Assembly: GCA_026770585.1 (NCBI GenBank) | Contig: MU647613.1 | Span: 25,825 to 44,399, forward strand | Reading direction: 5' to 3' | DNA from: Baffinella frigidus | Lineage: Eukaryota; Cryptophyceae; Cryptomonadales; Baffinellaceae | Length of the DNA: 18,575 nucleotides | Shown: one piece after another, positions 1 through 6,499 of the stretch | Layout: every line of letters starts with the position of its first letter | Numbering within the stretch: the stretch's first letter is position 1 | Notes under the pieces: model-generated | Told to the model about the DNA's origin: nothing | Databases searched by the model: none | What the model saw: the letters and a program-made list of their open reading frames with translations, nothing else | Made by a program: the position numbers and the translations under genes

Positions 1-125
1 TCCGCAAGTCCCGCCTCCTCCGCCGCAGCGGCCACTTGGACTTCGTCCGGGATTCGCGGGAGCCCCCTGGCTTCGAGTTCGGCCTTGACGTCTGATGGAA
101 GCTTCGCGAGGCGTGCGGAAGGCTC
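1..125 (-). CDS. Candidate internal exon, open at the window edge; unknown protein
   Basis: Minus-strand reading begins just after an acceptor-like CCGCAG at 126-131 and stays open to base 1. It gives E-PSARLAKLPSDVKAELEA, then RGLPRIPDEVQVAAAAEEAG, a charged Ala/Glu-rich helical stretch that looks like real protein rather than repeat translation. The first 54-59 bases are duplicated at 330-383 on the other side of element A1, again behind an AG (CACGCAG). I do not recognise the family and no motif is diagnostic. The exon continues past the left edge, so its donor is unseen. A different frame is possible, but this one has the most protein-like composition. Confidence 0.4.
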
Positions 126-131
126 CTGCGG

Positions 132-335
132 CCACTCGAGGCTAGAAATGTCACTAATTTAAAAACAGGGATTCTTTTACAAGTGAAAACAAAAAGGTGC
201 AGTAATTTCCACACAAATAGGGGTGTTGGGTCACGTATCTCAAGGTATAACTTGAGATACGTGACCAAATACGCCCGTGGCTGGTACTAAATTTAACAAC
301 CCCACATTTAAAATACTCCCTCTTCCAGCCTCGAG
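132..335. mobile_element. MITE-like element A1 (CCACTCGAGGCT family)
   Basis: Inverted ends are CTCGAGGCTAGAA (left) and TTCCAGCCTCGAG (right). The centre is a perfect hairpin: 14-bp arms TCACGTATCTCAAG (231-244) and CTTGAGATACGTGA (251-264), 6-nt loop. Interior features shared with A2 and A3 are ACGTGACCAAA, a TTACTRCAC motif and a TTAAATTTAGTACCA block. The element is flanked by 54-59 bp direct repeats of an exon (71-130 and 329-388). It has no coding capacity. Confidence 0.75.
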
Positions 336-383
336 TTCGGCCTTGACGTCCATTGGGAGCTTCGCGAGGCGTGCGGGAGGCTC
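330..383 (-). pseudogene. Partial duplicate of the exon at 1-125
   Basis: Fifty-four bases match the start of the 1-125 exon with about five differences (KLPMDVKAELEA here, KLPSDVKAELEA there). The copy keeps an acceptor-like AG upstream (384-390) and ends exactly where the inverted terminus of element A1 begins. It is a truncated exon copy created with, or exploited by, the A1 insertion. Confidence 0.5.
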
Positions 384-393
384 CTGCGTGCCG

Positions 394-516
394 CGGGGGC
401 GGGGTTCGGCTTTCGGCTTTCGGGTTTCGGGTTCCGGGGTTCGGGGTTCGGTGTTCGGGGGTTCGGGTTCCGGGGTTCGGGTTTGGGGTCACGGGTTTGG
501 GGTTGAGGGGGGTCAA
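394..516. repeat. GGTTCGG/GGGGTTC-rich degenerate minisatellite
   Basis: Tandem variants of TTCGGGTTCCGGGG and TTCGGGGTTCGG, 7-8 nt unit. The ORFs here (GFRVPGFGVR or PNPEPRNP-like) are translations of the repeat and are not genes. Confidence 0.85.
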
Positions 517-544
517 CACACTCTGCATGTTCCCGAGCCCTTTT

Positions 545-582
545 GACTTTTGTTGAAAGGTCCGTAGTCCACCGTGTAGCCC
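545..582. mobile_element. Fragment of a Q-family right end
   Basis: TTGACTTTTGTTGAAA followed by TCCGTAGTCCACCGTGT matches the right terminus of the complete Q element at 9311-9348. No matching left end is seen nearby, so this is a truncated copy. Confidence 0.5.
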
Positions 583-655
583 GAGGCAAACTTTCGAGGC
601 AAACTTTCGCTTCGGAGGCCTCGTGGGAGTTTTGCAGGAGGAGATTTCACGCCAC

Positions 656-816
656 CCACACAGCGGGCTACGAAGGGATTTTCGGCCCAAAATGGGCCGA
701 GTTTCCGTTACCTTATCCATAGGAACCCCCCTATGTCCCTACGGGTTGCCTACCGTAGAGTCCTAGGTCTTATCGCTGAGGGATTATTCAAATTCCCTTC
801 GAAGTCCGCTGTGTGG
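656..816 (+). mobile_element. MITE-like element B1 (CCACACAGCGG family), 161 bp
   Basis: Terminal inverted repeats are CCACACAGCGGGCTACGAAG and CTTCGAAGTCCGCTGTGTGG, 18 of 20 positions paired. Inside are a CGGCCCAAAATGGGCCG stem-loop, the conserved TTTCCGTTACCTTATCC segment and a CCCTACGG...CCGTAG hairpin followed by TCCTAGG. B4 and B5 also measure 161 bp, which fixes the boundaries. No clear target duplication. Confidence 0.85.
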
Positions 817-838
817 TGAGGTCGTCAGGCCCGCCTCA

Positions 839-886
839 GAACGAGGACACGCGGGTAATGCCCAACGCCTCCGCGATTTCGTGCAT
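839..886 (-). CDS. Short candidate exon fragment, HTH-like peptide
   Basis: Minus strand reads M-H-EIAEALGITRVSS-F-stop. EIAEALGITR resembles the helix-turn-helix of sigma-70 region 4 and related DNA-binding domains (pattern EIGEALGVSR), but sixteen residues are too few to assign. An in-frame stop lies just upstream of the Met and there is no obvious acceptor; CGC-GTGTCC could be a donor. It may be an exon remnant or chance. Confidence 0.25.
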
Positions 887-906
887 GATTTACAATAGAG
901 GACTTT

Positions 907-1130
907 ACAACCCTCCCAAAACACCACGCGACGATGGCCTGTGTATCAAACCGCTGTGTTTTTGTTGAGTCTTTCTATTATTCCCACACTTCCAAAAGTA
1001 TTTTAATCCGAAATCCGGATAAGTTGACAGATTTGTGGGCGATTGAAGGCGAGTTGACTTTGAAAACAGAGGGATTTGGTACACAGGTCGTCGTTGCGTG
1101 GATTTGTGGGGGTGCTGACTTTCAAAAATT
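907..1130. mobile_element. Foldback element R
   Basis: Arms of about 40 bp are inverted: 918-956 (ACCCTCCCAAAACACCACG, then GACGATGGCCTGTGTATCAAA) against 1077-1117, which reads the same on the opposite strand with some mismatches. The interior of about 120 bp is AT-rich. ORFs over it (934-1152, 1076-1294) look incidental. Exact ends uncertain. Confidence 0.5.
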
Positions 1131-1203
1131 CTCCGGGTTCGCAGTGCAATAGAGGGTTTGACAAACCTTCACAAACAGAGCACAGGCTCGGAGGGGTTAT
1201 AAC

Positions 1204-1284
1204 CTTGGCGGTCTCGGCAAAGTGGCGCAGATCGAGCACCATCCGAAGGAAGCTGATCCGCACCTTTTCGCGGACGCGCTCATC
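1204..1284 (-). CDS. Candidate internal exon, 27 codons, phase 0
   Basis: The minus-strand block lies between an acceptor-like ACGTGCAG (1285-1292) and a donor-like AAG|GTTATAACC (below 1204). It is exactly 81 nt and open throughout, reading DER-VREKVRISFLRMVLDLRH-FAETAK. The GC3-rich codons stop abruptly at both junctions, and the peptide has the heptad-like hydrophobic spacing of an alpha-helical protein. I cannot name the family. It is one of the best-bounded exons here because both splice sites and frame agree. Confidence 0.5.
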
Positions 1285-1299
1285 CTGCACGTGACAACA

Positions 1300-1468
1300 A
1301 CACCACTGTTATTTGTGAAACGCTTATTTATTTAATAATATTTGTGAAACACTGATTTATAACATTTGTGAAATATTTATTTATTTATCTATTTATTTGA
1401 TTTGGCATAAAAAAGGGTTGCATCAAGTGGTACTGATTCAGCGATCTTCCGAGATGGTTTAGGGGTTT
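1300..1468. other. AT-rich stretch without a gene
   Basis: TTTATTTATTTATCTATTTATTTG and ATTTGTGAAAC repeats (1310-1400) precede CTGATTCAGCGATCTTCCGAGATGG, which resembles one end of element K (10503-10652). A related half-copy, GGTTCAGTGATCTAACAAGATGG, lies at 1750-1772. No coding signal. Confidence 0.5.
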
Positions 1469-1658
1469 CCACACGAGAACGATAGAGGGGCCTATTCAAA
1501 ACCAACATAATTTTGTATGTAGCATTTGTGTAGTAACTTCCATTGCCCTGGGAACCACTGAAGCCCTGGTTAGGCCGGTTGCGAGGTTGGAACACCTCAC
1601 CCTGGTACAAATTTTACAACCCCACATGTAAATAGGCCCCTTTAGCATTCTCAAGTGG
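1469..1658 (-). mobile_element. MITE-like element of subfamily Ab, 190 bp
   Basis: Ends are CCACACGAGAACG and CATTCTCAAGTGG, with matching subterminal AGGGGCCTATT on both sides. The interior carries GTTACTACACAAATG on the minus strand, and GAGGTTGGAACACCT and TTACAACCCCACAT, all shared with the copy at 16202-16390 (189 bp). The ends are a variant of family A. Confidence 0.7.
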
Positions 1659-1824
1659 GCAGGCGACACAAATGCTACTGTTCAAAATATGCGTGAAGTA
1701 ATTAGTTTAACCTTTTTCGCATATCAGTGCCTGGCATAATAAGTGAAGCTGGTTCAGTGATCTAACAAGATGGATTTGCTTTACAGGGAATCGGGCGGGG
1801 GGGGACTTCGGGGGTGGCGAACGT

Positions 1825-1966
1825 CCACCAGCCACCAGAAGAGAACCAAATCAGGGTGATGAGGCCTGTGGTTAAAAACCCTGCAGACTGAAGGCTAATC
1901 CTCCAGTCTGCAGGGGAAATCAACATGTGCGATCGTTCGATTTGGTTCACTTCTGGTGGCTGGTGG
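1825..1966. mobile_element. MITE-like element L, 142 bp
   Basis: Inverted ends of 28 bp with one mismatch: CCACCAGCCACCAGAAG then AGAACCAAATC, against GATTTGGTTCA then CTTCTGGTGGCTGGTGG. A central hairpin has 12-bp perfect arms CCCTGCAGACTG (1879-1890) and CAGTCTGCAGGG (1904-1915). The short minus ORF across it is incidental. Single copy in this window. Confidence 0.75.
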
Positions 1967-2022
1967 CAGTGCTGAGAGAAACGGGAGAAGCTGGGCGTTT
2001 CGGGGCTTTGGGACTCACGCGT

Positions 2023-2090
2023 TAGGGCCGTTGGAGCTATTGGAGCCATTGGAGCTTGGGGGTTTGCGGGGCGCTCGTCCTTCGATCGGA
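2023..2090 (-). pseudogene. Decayed partial copy of the 2844-2945 exon
   Basis: The minus strand reads RFRSK-DERPA around 2063-2095, matching RFRSKQDEHPA of the better copy. The rest is a short GGAGCYATT minisatellite (2030-2055). No splice sites are evident. Confidence 0.4.
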
Positions 2091-2093
2091 ACC

Positions 2094-2227
2094 GCGTCTC
2101 ACTCGGGTTGACCGACTATTCTCAAGTTGACATCAACGGTTCGCGGTACACATCCGTCAACTTTAGTTCCGAAAAGAGCCCAGGCTCACCAAATTGGTGA
2201 GGTCAAATAGACTGAGACAGAGCTAGG
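2094..2227. mobile_element. Degenerate G-family element
   Basis: The right end GACTGAGACAGAGCTAGG and its adjacent CTCACCAA/TTGGTGAG palindrome match 12453-12507 closely over 55 bp. The left end is reduced to GTCTCACTCGGGTTGAC, which reappears inverted in the G fragment at 10465-10479. Confidence 0.55.
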
Positions 2228-2320
2228 AATCGGGGGGGGGGGGACTTCGCGGGGGAGAGTTTGGCCACGGCACTCATCCTGCTCTGCCGTTTTGACGCAC
2301 ACTCGACTATTTCGGACTAT

Positions 2321-2459
2321 CCACTTAGCAGCGACCGAGGACCTTTTCGCCTTGAATCCAAGGTGAAATTTCGGTTAGGTTAGAGGGCAATGGATAAGAT
2401 TCTTGTACAAATCGTTGAGATGGACTGTATCCGTGAAGCCCTCGGTGGCTGCTAAGTGG
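2321..2459 (+). mobile_element. MITE-like element F1 (CCACTTAGCAG family), 139 bp
   Basis: Ends are CCACTTAGCAG and CTGCTAAGTGG. Left of centre is a stem TTTCGCCTTGAAT/CCAAGGTGAAA, then GGCAATGGATAAGATTCT and GATGGACTGTATCCGTGAAG, shared by all F copies. It sits in a tandem unit: ACTAT|F1|TCGGGCGGCGC here against an uninterrupted GGACTATTTCGGGGGGCGC at 2831-2849, giving a paralogous empty site. Confidence 0.85.
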
Positions 2460-2460
2460 T

Positions 2461-2830
2461 CGGGCGGCGCACGACCTCGGGGGCGGCGCGGGTGGCGGGT
2501 TGCTCGTCTATCTATCTATCTATATATGTATATATGTATATATATAAATAAAGAAGTAAATATATATATGTAAGTATGTATGGTGTATATGGTGTATATG
2601 GCGTATATGGTGTACATGGTGTATATGGTGTATGCATTTCGGGCGGCGCAAGGCGCAAGTTCTCGGGGGCGGCGCGCGTGGCGGCGCGCTCGTCTATCTA
2701 TCTAGCTATATATATAATATATATACACACATCTATATATGGTATTTGTATATATATATATATATATATATATGGTGTATATATATATATATATATATGG
2801 TGTATATGGTGTATATGGTGTATGCATTTC
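2461..2830. repeat. Two ~185-bp tandem units of exon fragment plus TATA/GTATATGG repeats
   Basis: Units 2461-2640 and 2641-2830 each start GGGCGGCGCA, hold about 50 bp matching the minus-strand exon at 2844-2895 (GACGAGC...GCCGCCCCCGAG), then TATC and TATA repeats and a run of TGGTGTATA repeats ending ATGCATTTC. A third, complete exon unit follows at 2831. Exon similarity begins exactly at ACGAGC, straight after an AG supplied by the GATA repeat. Confidence 0.75.
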
Positions 2831-2843
2831 GGACTATTTCGGG

Positions 2844-2945
2844 GGGCGCAAGACCTCGGGGGCGGCGAGCGTGGCGGGGTGCTCGTCCTGCTTCGACCGG
2901 AACCGCGCGATGTACGCCCCCCACAGCCTGCCGCGTTCCGCATTC
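2844..2945 (-). CDS. Candidate exon of unknown protein (best of about four copies)
   Basis: The minus strand reads TNAERGR, then LWGAYIARFRSKQDEHPAT, then LAAPEVLRPP-K and a stop. Composition and GC3 are protein-like. Partial copies at about 2063-2095, 2461-2508 and 2641-2690 keep parts of the frame (DEQPATRAAPEVV, DERAATRAAPENL), while the 3448-3490 copy keeps only the start (TNAPHPEGCG). Copies that begin at GACGAG suggest an acceptor there (TCGAAGCAG|GACGAG) in the full copy. Family not recognised. Confidence 0.4.
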
Positions 2946-2959
2946 GTCACGTCAACTCA

Positions 2960-3030
2960 CTATGTATACCATACATACCATACATACCATACATACATAC
3001 CATATACGCCATATGAATATATGTATATGT
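2960..3030. repeat. ATACC-based minisatellite
   Basis: Repeats of CATACATAC and CATACC lead into the GATA tract. No coding value. Confidence 0.7.
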
Positions 3031-3080
3031 AAATATATAGATAGATAGATAGATAGATAGATATAGATATAGATATAGAT

Positions 3081-3138
<58 letters not shown>

Positions 3139-3139
3139 G

Positions 3140-3179
<40 letters not shown>

Positions 3180-3251
3180 TAGATGCATAGATACATAGAT
3201 ACATACATACATACATACATACATACATACATACATACATACATACATACA

Positions 3252-3285
<34 letters not shown>

Positions 3286-3427
3286 GATAGATAGATAGAT
3301 AGATAGATAGATTGTTAGATAGATATAGATACATAGATAGATACATGGATACATAGATCGATATAGATAGATAGATAGATACATACATACATACATACAT
3401 ACATACATACATACATACATACATACA
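3031..3427. repeat. Compound (GATA)n / (CATA)n microsatellite, about 400 bp
   Basis: Blocks run (GATA)n at 3035-3180, (CATA)n at 3199-3280, (GATA)n at 3281-3380 with point changes, and (CATA)n at 3378-3427. The 100-175 aa Ile/Ser/Tyr and Met/Tyr/Val/Cys ORFs here are translations of the tetranucleotide. Confidence 0.98.
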
Positions 3428-3439
3428 GCATATAGATAT

Positions 3440-3859
3440 TATATAGATATGTATGACTCCTCCCACAGCCTTCCGGGTGGGGTGCATTCGTCAAACATGT
3501 GCATACCCACACGGTCAACTACGGACCTTTCATCAACAGTCAACTTAACTGAAGACAATTAACTTAAGGATGTTTCTCATGCAAATTGGTCACGTAACAC
3601 CCCGGAATCCGGGGTTAACGAAACCCTCGTAACCCACCGAGTGGTCATGTCACGTTTGGAATAAACGAACGTCTTCGTTTAAAAGGATTTGTGTCGTACC
3701 ATGGAATCGGTCACAACGACGTGTAAAACAAACGTGCACCACCACGCCAGGTTTCAAGTTAGAATGTTGGATTGTTTCTAAGGAAACACGCCAAAAGTCA
3801 GCAATTTTGGTCACGTGATGTCCAAATATCCGGGCAAGACGTGCTTCGTAGCCTCCCGA
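3440..3859. other. Non-coding stretch with small hairpins
   Basis: It starts with a decayed exon copy (3448-3490). Then come CCCCGG-AAT-CCGGGG (3600-3614), TAAACGAA-CGTC-TTCGTTTA (3663-3682), and GGTCACGTAAC and GGTCACGTGATG, related to the ACGTGACC motif of family A. The 79 aa minus ORF at 3650-3889 has no recognisable feature. Confidence 0.5.
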
Positions 3860-3998
3860 CCACTTAGCAGCGACCAAGGACCTTTTCACCTTGAATTCAA
3901 GGTGAAACCCTGGTTAGGTTCTAGGGCAATGGATAAGATTCTAGTACAAATCGTTTAGATGGACTGCATCCGTGAAGACATCGATGGCTGCTAAGCGG
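3860..3998 (+). mobile_element. MITE-like element F2, 139 bp
   Basis: CCACTTAGCAG at the left and CTGCTAAGCGG at the right (one base changed). Contains a perfect stem TTTCACCTTGAA/TTCAAGGTGAAA. Same length and order of blocks as F1 and F5. Confidence 0.85.
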
Positions 3999-4036
3999 GA
4001 ATGCGAACCTGGAGCTGGAGAGGTTGGCGACGACGG

Positions 4037-4067
4037 CCCTATGTCCCTACGGGTTGCCTACCGTAGG
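4037..4067 (+). mobile_element. Solo core of family B
   Basis: Thirty-one bases, CCCTATGTCCCTACGGG then TTGCCTACCGTAGG, identical to the core of B elements but without their ends. It interrupts a host repeat: GGCGACGACGG|core|...CGGGCACGGGAGCGCG here, uninterrupted GGCGACGACGGG-CGGGCACGGGAG at 4469-4493. Confidence 0.65.
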
Positions 4068-4109
4068 TTCCCGTTCCCGGGCACGGGAGCGCGAGGCACG
4101 CCAGACACA

Positions 4110-4234
4110 CCACGCCAGATTCTTGGAGGGGGTTGCCGAAAGTCAATCTCCCCTCAAGGCAGTTGTTTTCAAAAGTCAACAGTACTGTCCTCCAAGGTTC
4201 TAAAAAATGAACCCCCTCCTCCAATCTGGCGTGG
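4110..4234. mobile_element. MITE-like element M3 (CCACGCCAGA family), 125 bp
   Basis: Ends are CCACGCCAGATT and AATCTGGCGTGG with GGAGGGGGTT subterminal on both sides. The interior has AAAGTCAAT and TTTTCAAAAGTCAAC, as in the other M copies. It abuts element A2 with no spacer. Confidence 0.8.
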
Positions 4235-4447
4235 CCACTCGAGGCTGGAAGAGGGGGCATTTTAAATCTGGGGTTGTTAAATTTAGTACCAGTCACGGGC
4301 ATGCTTGGTCACGTTGCTCAAGTTATAACTTGAGCAACGTGAACAAACGCCCCAATTTGTATGAAAATTACTACACATTTCTTTTTTTCCCCTTCACTTG
4401 TAAAAGAAGCTCTGTTTTAAAATGGTCCCATTTCTAGCCACGAGTGG
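4235..4447 (-). mobile_element. MITE-like element A2, 213 bp
   Basis: Ends are CCACTCGAGGCTGGAA and TTTCTAGCCACGAGTGG. The central hairpin TCACGTTGCTCAAG / CTTGAGCAACGTGA (14-bp arms) differs from A1 by paired changes. A TTACTACACA motif lies at 4368-4378. Orientation is opposite to A1. Confidence 0.85.
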
Positions 4448-4529
4448 GTACCTGGAGCTTGAGAAGTTGGCGACGACGGGCGGGCACGGGAGCGCGAGGC
4501 ACGCCAGGCACGCCCCGTCCTTCGCGTCC
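4448..4529 (-). CDS. Candidate exon or exon copy, Cys/Ala-rich peptide
   Basis: After an acceptor-like ATTGGCAG the minus strand reads DAKDGACLACLALPCP then PVVANFSSSRY. Two shorter copies with the same acceptor pattern (GCAG|GGAYGC) follow at 4618-4660 and 4726-4760, and an interrupted one lies at 4008-4105 beside the B core. It is unclear which copy, if any, is functional. The conserved acceptor-plus-first-codons pattern is the main support. Confidence 0.3.
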
Positions 4530-4549
4530 CTGCCAATCGCCATCCATCA

Positions 4550-4815
4550 TTTGACCACGAGATATTTGACCACCCATTTGACCAGGAGATATTTGACCAC
4601 CGTTTTGTGTTATCTTAAGGGCACGGGAGGCACGCGAGGCACGCCCGGTCCTTGGCATCCCTGCGAATCAAGGACAACCGCAAGATAAGGTATTCTATCT
4701 GATCGGTTGGCAACTAGCTCTCCCCCGTAGAAGGCACGCCAGGCCCCGTCCCGCGCGTCCCTGCCATCGTTTGACCACGGGATTATTTGACCAGGGGATA
4801 TTTGACCAGGAGGGT
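4550..4815. repeat. TTTGACCA minisatellite with two decayed exon copies
   Basis: Variants of ATTTGACCACGAGAT repeat at 4552-4603 and 4769-4812. Between them are the exon copies 4618-4660 (DAKDRACLACLP) and 4726-4760 (DARDGAWRA), each behind a GCAG acceptor-like site. Confidence 0.65.
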
Positions 4816-4834
4816 AACGTGACCGGGAGGCTTT

Positions 4835-5043
4835 CCACTCGAGGCTGGAAGAGGGTGTATTTTAAATATGTGGATATTAAATTTAGTACCAGTCACGGGC
4901 AGGCTTGGTCGCGTTGCTCCCATATATACGGGAGGAACGTGACCAAACGCGATATTTGTGTGACAATTCCTACACAGCAGTCCACTTGTGGAGGACTTGT
5001 AAAGTTGAAACTTTTAAAATAGTCACATTTCTAGCCTCAAGTG
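4835..5043 (-). mobile_element. MITE-like element A3, 209 bp
   Basis: Ends are CCACTCGAGGCTGGAA and TTTCTAGCCTCAAGTG. The central stem GCGTTGCTCCC/GGGAGGAACGT is a third, partly compensated version of the family hairpin. On the minus strand it follows the candidate coding block 5054-5232 almost directly, with CTG|GTACAG at the junction, so it would form most of an intron. Confidence 0.8.
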
Positions 5044-5053
5044 ACTGTACCAG

Positions 5054-5232
5054 GAAAAGCTCTGAATCGTCAACCGGCGGTTCAGGCTCATCACTATCGT
5101 GTTTTCCGGCGGAGACGCGCTGCGCACAGGCGCCGCGACGCAAATGTTGCAGCGCCGTCAAAAGTGGACCGCCCAAAGTGGACACGTCGCCAAAAGTGGC
5201 TTCAGGTCGGTCGGGTCCACCCTCCTCACCTG
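5054..5232 (-). CDS. Candidate coding block, frame uncertain
   Basis: One minus frame reads EEGGPDRPEATFGDVSTLGG, then PLLTALQHLRRGACAQ and DEPEPPVDDSELFL, ending at a donor-like CTG|GTACAG beside A3. Another reads DPTDLKPLLATCPLWAVHF then a stop. A short direct repeat (AAAGTGGAC) lies inside. It follows the exon at 5311-5441 after a 78-base poly-G/A spacer (5233-5310) that could be a GC-AG intron (GCAAGAG...GCGCACAG). The sequence does not settle which frame is used. Confidence 0.35.
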
Positions 5233-5310
5233 TGCGCGAGGCCCCCTTTCGCCGCCTTCCCCCCCCCCCCCCCCTTCCCCCCCCCCCCCTCCTTCCCGCC
5301 CGGCTCTTGC

Positions 5311-5441
5311 CTGTCTCCCGCCAGATCTTTGCTGTCCGTCGCCAGATCTTTGCTGTCCATGGCGTCGCCGCACTCGTCGCACACGGTGGAGTTGGACGAC
5401 GGGGCGAAGTCTGATTCCAGCAGCGCGTATCGATCCTCACC
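5311..5441 (-). CDS. Candidate exon with a CxxC motif
   Basis: The block starts after an acceptor-like TACTTCCGCAG (5442-5452) and reads GEDRYALLESDFAPSSN, then STVCDECGDAM, then two tandem copies of a DSKDLA motif, to a possible GC donor (ACAG|GCAAGAG at 5306-5315). CDECG could be half of a zinc-binding site; no second half is seen. A partial copy of its acceptor side (ATTCCAGCAGCGTGTATCGAT) lies at 5713-5734 beyond element B2. Protein family unknown. Confidence 0.45.
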
Positions 5442-5451
5442 CTGCGGAAGT

Positions 5452-5499
5452 AAAATCGTGTGAGGTCGTAGGGTTGGGGGTTACGGTTAGGTTGTAAGG
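5452..5499 (+). repeat. Left member of a 49-bp direct repeat flanking B2
   Basis: AAAATCGTG...GGTTGTAAGG matches 5647-5695 with about five differences. The pair brackets element B2. Confidence 0.8.
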
Positions 5500-5640
5500 C
5501 CACACAGCGGCTACGAAGAGATTTTCGGGCGCTGAGAGCCTGAGTTTCCGTTACCTTATCCGTAGGAACCCCCCTATGTCCCTACGGGTTGCCTACCGTA
5601 GGGTCCTGGGTCTTATCGCTTAGCGGTCTTCGCCCTGTGG
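5500..5640 (+). mobile_element. Element B2, right end degraded
   Basis: The left end CCACACAGCGGCTACGAAGAG and core CCCTACGGGTTGCCTACCGTAGGG are intact. Past TTATCGCTTAGCGG the typical right end is replaced by CTTCGCCCTGTGG, which resembles the host sequence CCTCACCCTGCGG at 5435-5447. Confidence 0.75.
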
Positions 5641-5646
5641 GGGGGC

Positions 5647-5734
5647 AAAATCGTTCTGAGGTCGTAGGGTTGGGGTTTACAGTTAGGTTGTAAGGTGTGG
5701 GGTCTAGGGTCACATTCCAGCAGCGTGTATCGAT
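5647..5734 (+). repeat. Right member of the repeat flanking B2, plus partial exon copy
   Basis: 5647-5695 repeats 5452-5499. 5713-5734 repeats 5412-5434, part of the minus-strand exon. The host segment was therefore duplicated with B2 between the copies. Confidence 0.7.
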
Positions 5735-5991
5735 GGGGGGACAACCCAGGGTTCAGTGGTTGGGGTTCAGGGTGTGTACTTGAGGGTGCAGGGTCGTCAC
5801 CGTGCGTCGCCGGAAATTGGTTACCAAAGCTACGCTAGATGGGAAGGGGGTCAATTGCAAAAGTCAACTCTGCCAGAGGCTCGAGTCAAATGTTGGAGAA
5901 ATCGCGCGTTTTCACGCGATTCTTCCCCTACGGCAACTTTTGATTGCCAACCATCTAAAGTGGGGGGGTTGTGTTGGTGGCCGGGGGAAGT

Positions 5992-6160
5992 TGTCTCGGT
6001 GGTGTTGCCCATGAAAATCGAGAGATCCCCTGATGTGTGTGTGTGTGTGTGTATGTGTGTGTGTGTGTGTGTGTGGATATTTGGTACTTTGGGGGGGTCT
6101 ATTTGTGTCCCGGGGGGGGGTTGCTTCGGAGGGGTTGGCTATCATACCCGAGAGATCCCA
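5992..6160 (-). pseudogene. Two decayed copies of the 6403-6476 exon
   Basis: Minus-strand peptides GDLSIFMGNTTETT (about 5992-6030) and GDLSGMIANPSEA (about 6120-6160) match GDLSNIMANPSEA. A (TG)n tract separates them. Confidence 0.5.
6031..6074 (+). repeat. (TG)n microsatellite
   Basis: About 20 TG units with one interruption. Val/Cys ORFs over it are artefacts. Confidence 0.95.
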
Positions 6161-6223
6161 TGGTCTCTCTATCTCTCTCTCTCTCTCCCTCCCTCCCTCC
6201 CTCCCTCTCTCTCTCTCTCTCTC
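6161..6223 (+). repeat. (CT)n / (CCCT)n microsatellite
   Basis: Pyrimidine tract of CT and CCCT units, giving Ser/Leu ORFs without meaning. Confidence 0.95.
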
Positions 6224-6277
6224 TGGATATTTGGTACGTACGGGGGGTTGATTTGTGTCCGCGAGGGGAGGGGGGGT

Positions 6278-6370
6278 GCCTCGGAGGGGTTGTCCATCAT
6301 GTCCGAGAGATCCCCTGGAACGAACAACTCTTGATCCAAGAGTTGCTCATGTCCAACCCATCCGAGGCAA
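6278..6370. pseudogene. Head-to-head inverted pair of exon copies
   Basis: The minus strand at 6278-6330 reads ELFVPGDLSDMMDNPSEA. The plus strand at 6337-6370 reads LLMSNPSEAN, the same exon inverted. The join is a hairpin CAACTCTTG-ATC-CAAGAGTTG (6325-6345). Confidence 0.55.
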
Positions 6371-6402
6371 ACTATGTGTGTGTGCGTGGAGGGGGGGGGG
6401 GG

Positions 6403-6476
6403 GTTGCCTCGGAGGGGTTGGCCATGATGTTCGACAGGTCGCCCGGAATGAAGAACTCTTCAAACCCCGCACGCTC
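6403..6476 (-). CDS. Candidate exon (best copy of an amplified set)
   Basis: After an acceptor-like GACGACGCAG the minus strand reads ERAGFEEFFIPGDLSNIM then ANPSEAT, running into a poly-C (plus strand poly-G) tract. It exists in at least four further copies between 5992 and 6746, most keeping the GDLSxxMxNPSEA core in frame, which supports real coding origin. No donor is obvious; the GAGGC|AACC edge coincides with the simple repeat. Family unknown. Confidence 0.45.
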
Positions 6477-6499
6477 CTGCGTCGTCCACAAATGAATCA
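6441..6499 (+). repeat. Left member of a 59-bp direct repeat
   Basis: GCCCGGAATGAAGAACTC...AATGAATCAG matches 6711-6769 with about eight differences. The pair brackets the 211-bp insert 6500-6710 that carries M1. Confidence 0.75.

Noticed and set aside
154-720. 188-codon minus-strand ORF with PNPEPRNP repeats
   Set aside because: Crosses element B1's start and the GGTTCGG minisatellite; composition is repeat-driven.
3031-3427. CRISPR-like array
   Set aside because: Uninterrupted tetranucleotide repeats without spacers.
2947-3487. Minus-strand ORFs of 106-175 codons rich in Ile, Tyr, Ser or Met, Tyr, Val, Cys
   Set aside because: Pure translation of (GATA)n and (CATA)n.
5756-6495. Plus-strand ORFs of 150-190 codons
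   Set aside because: They run through (TG)n, (CT)n and poly-G tracts; real signal here is the antisense GDLSxxMxNPSEA repeats.
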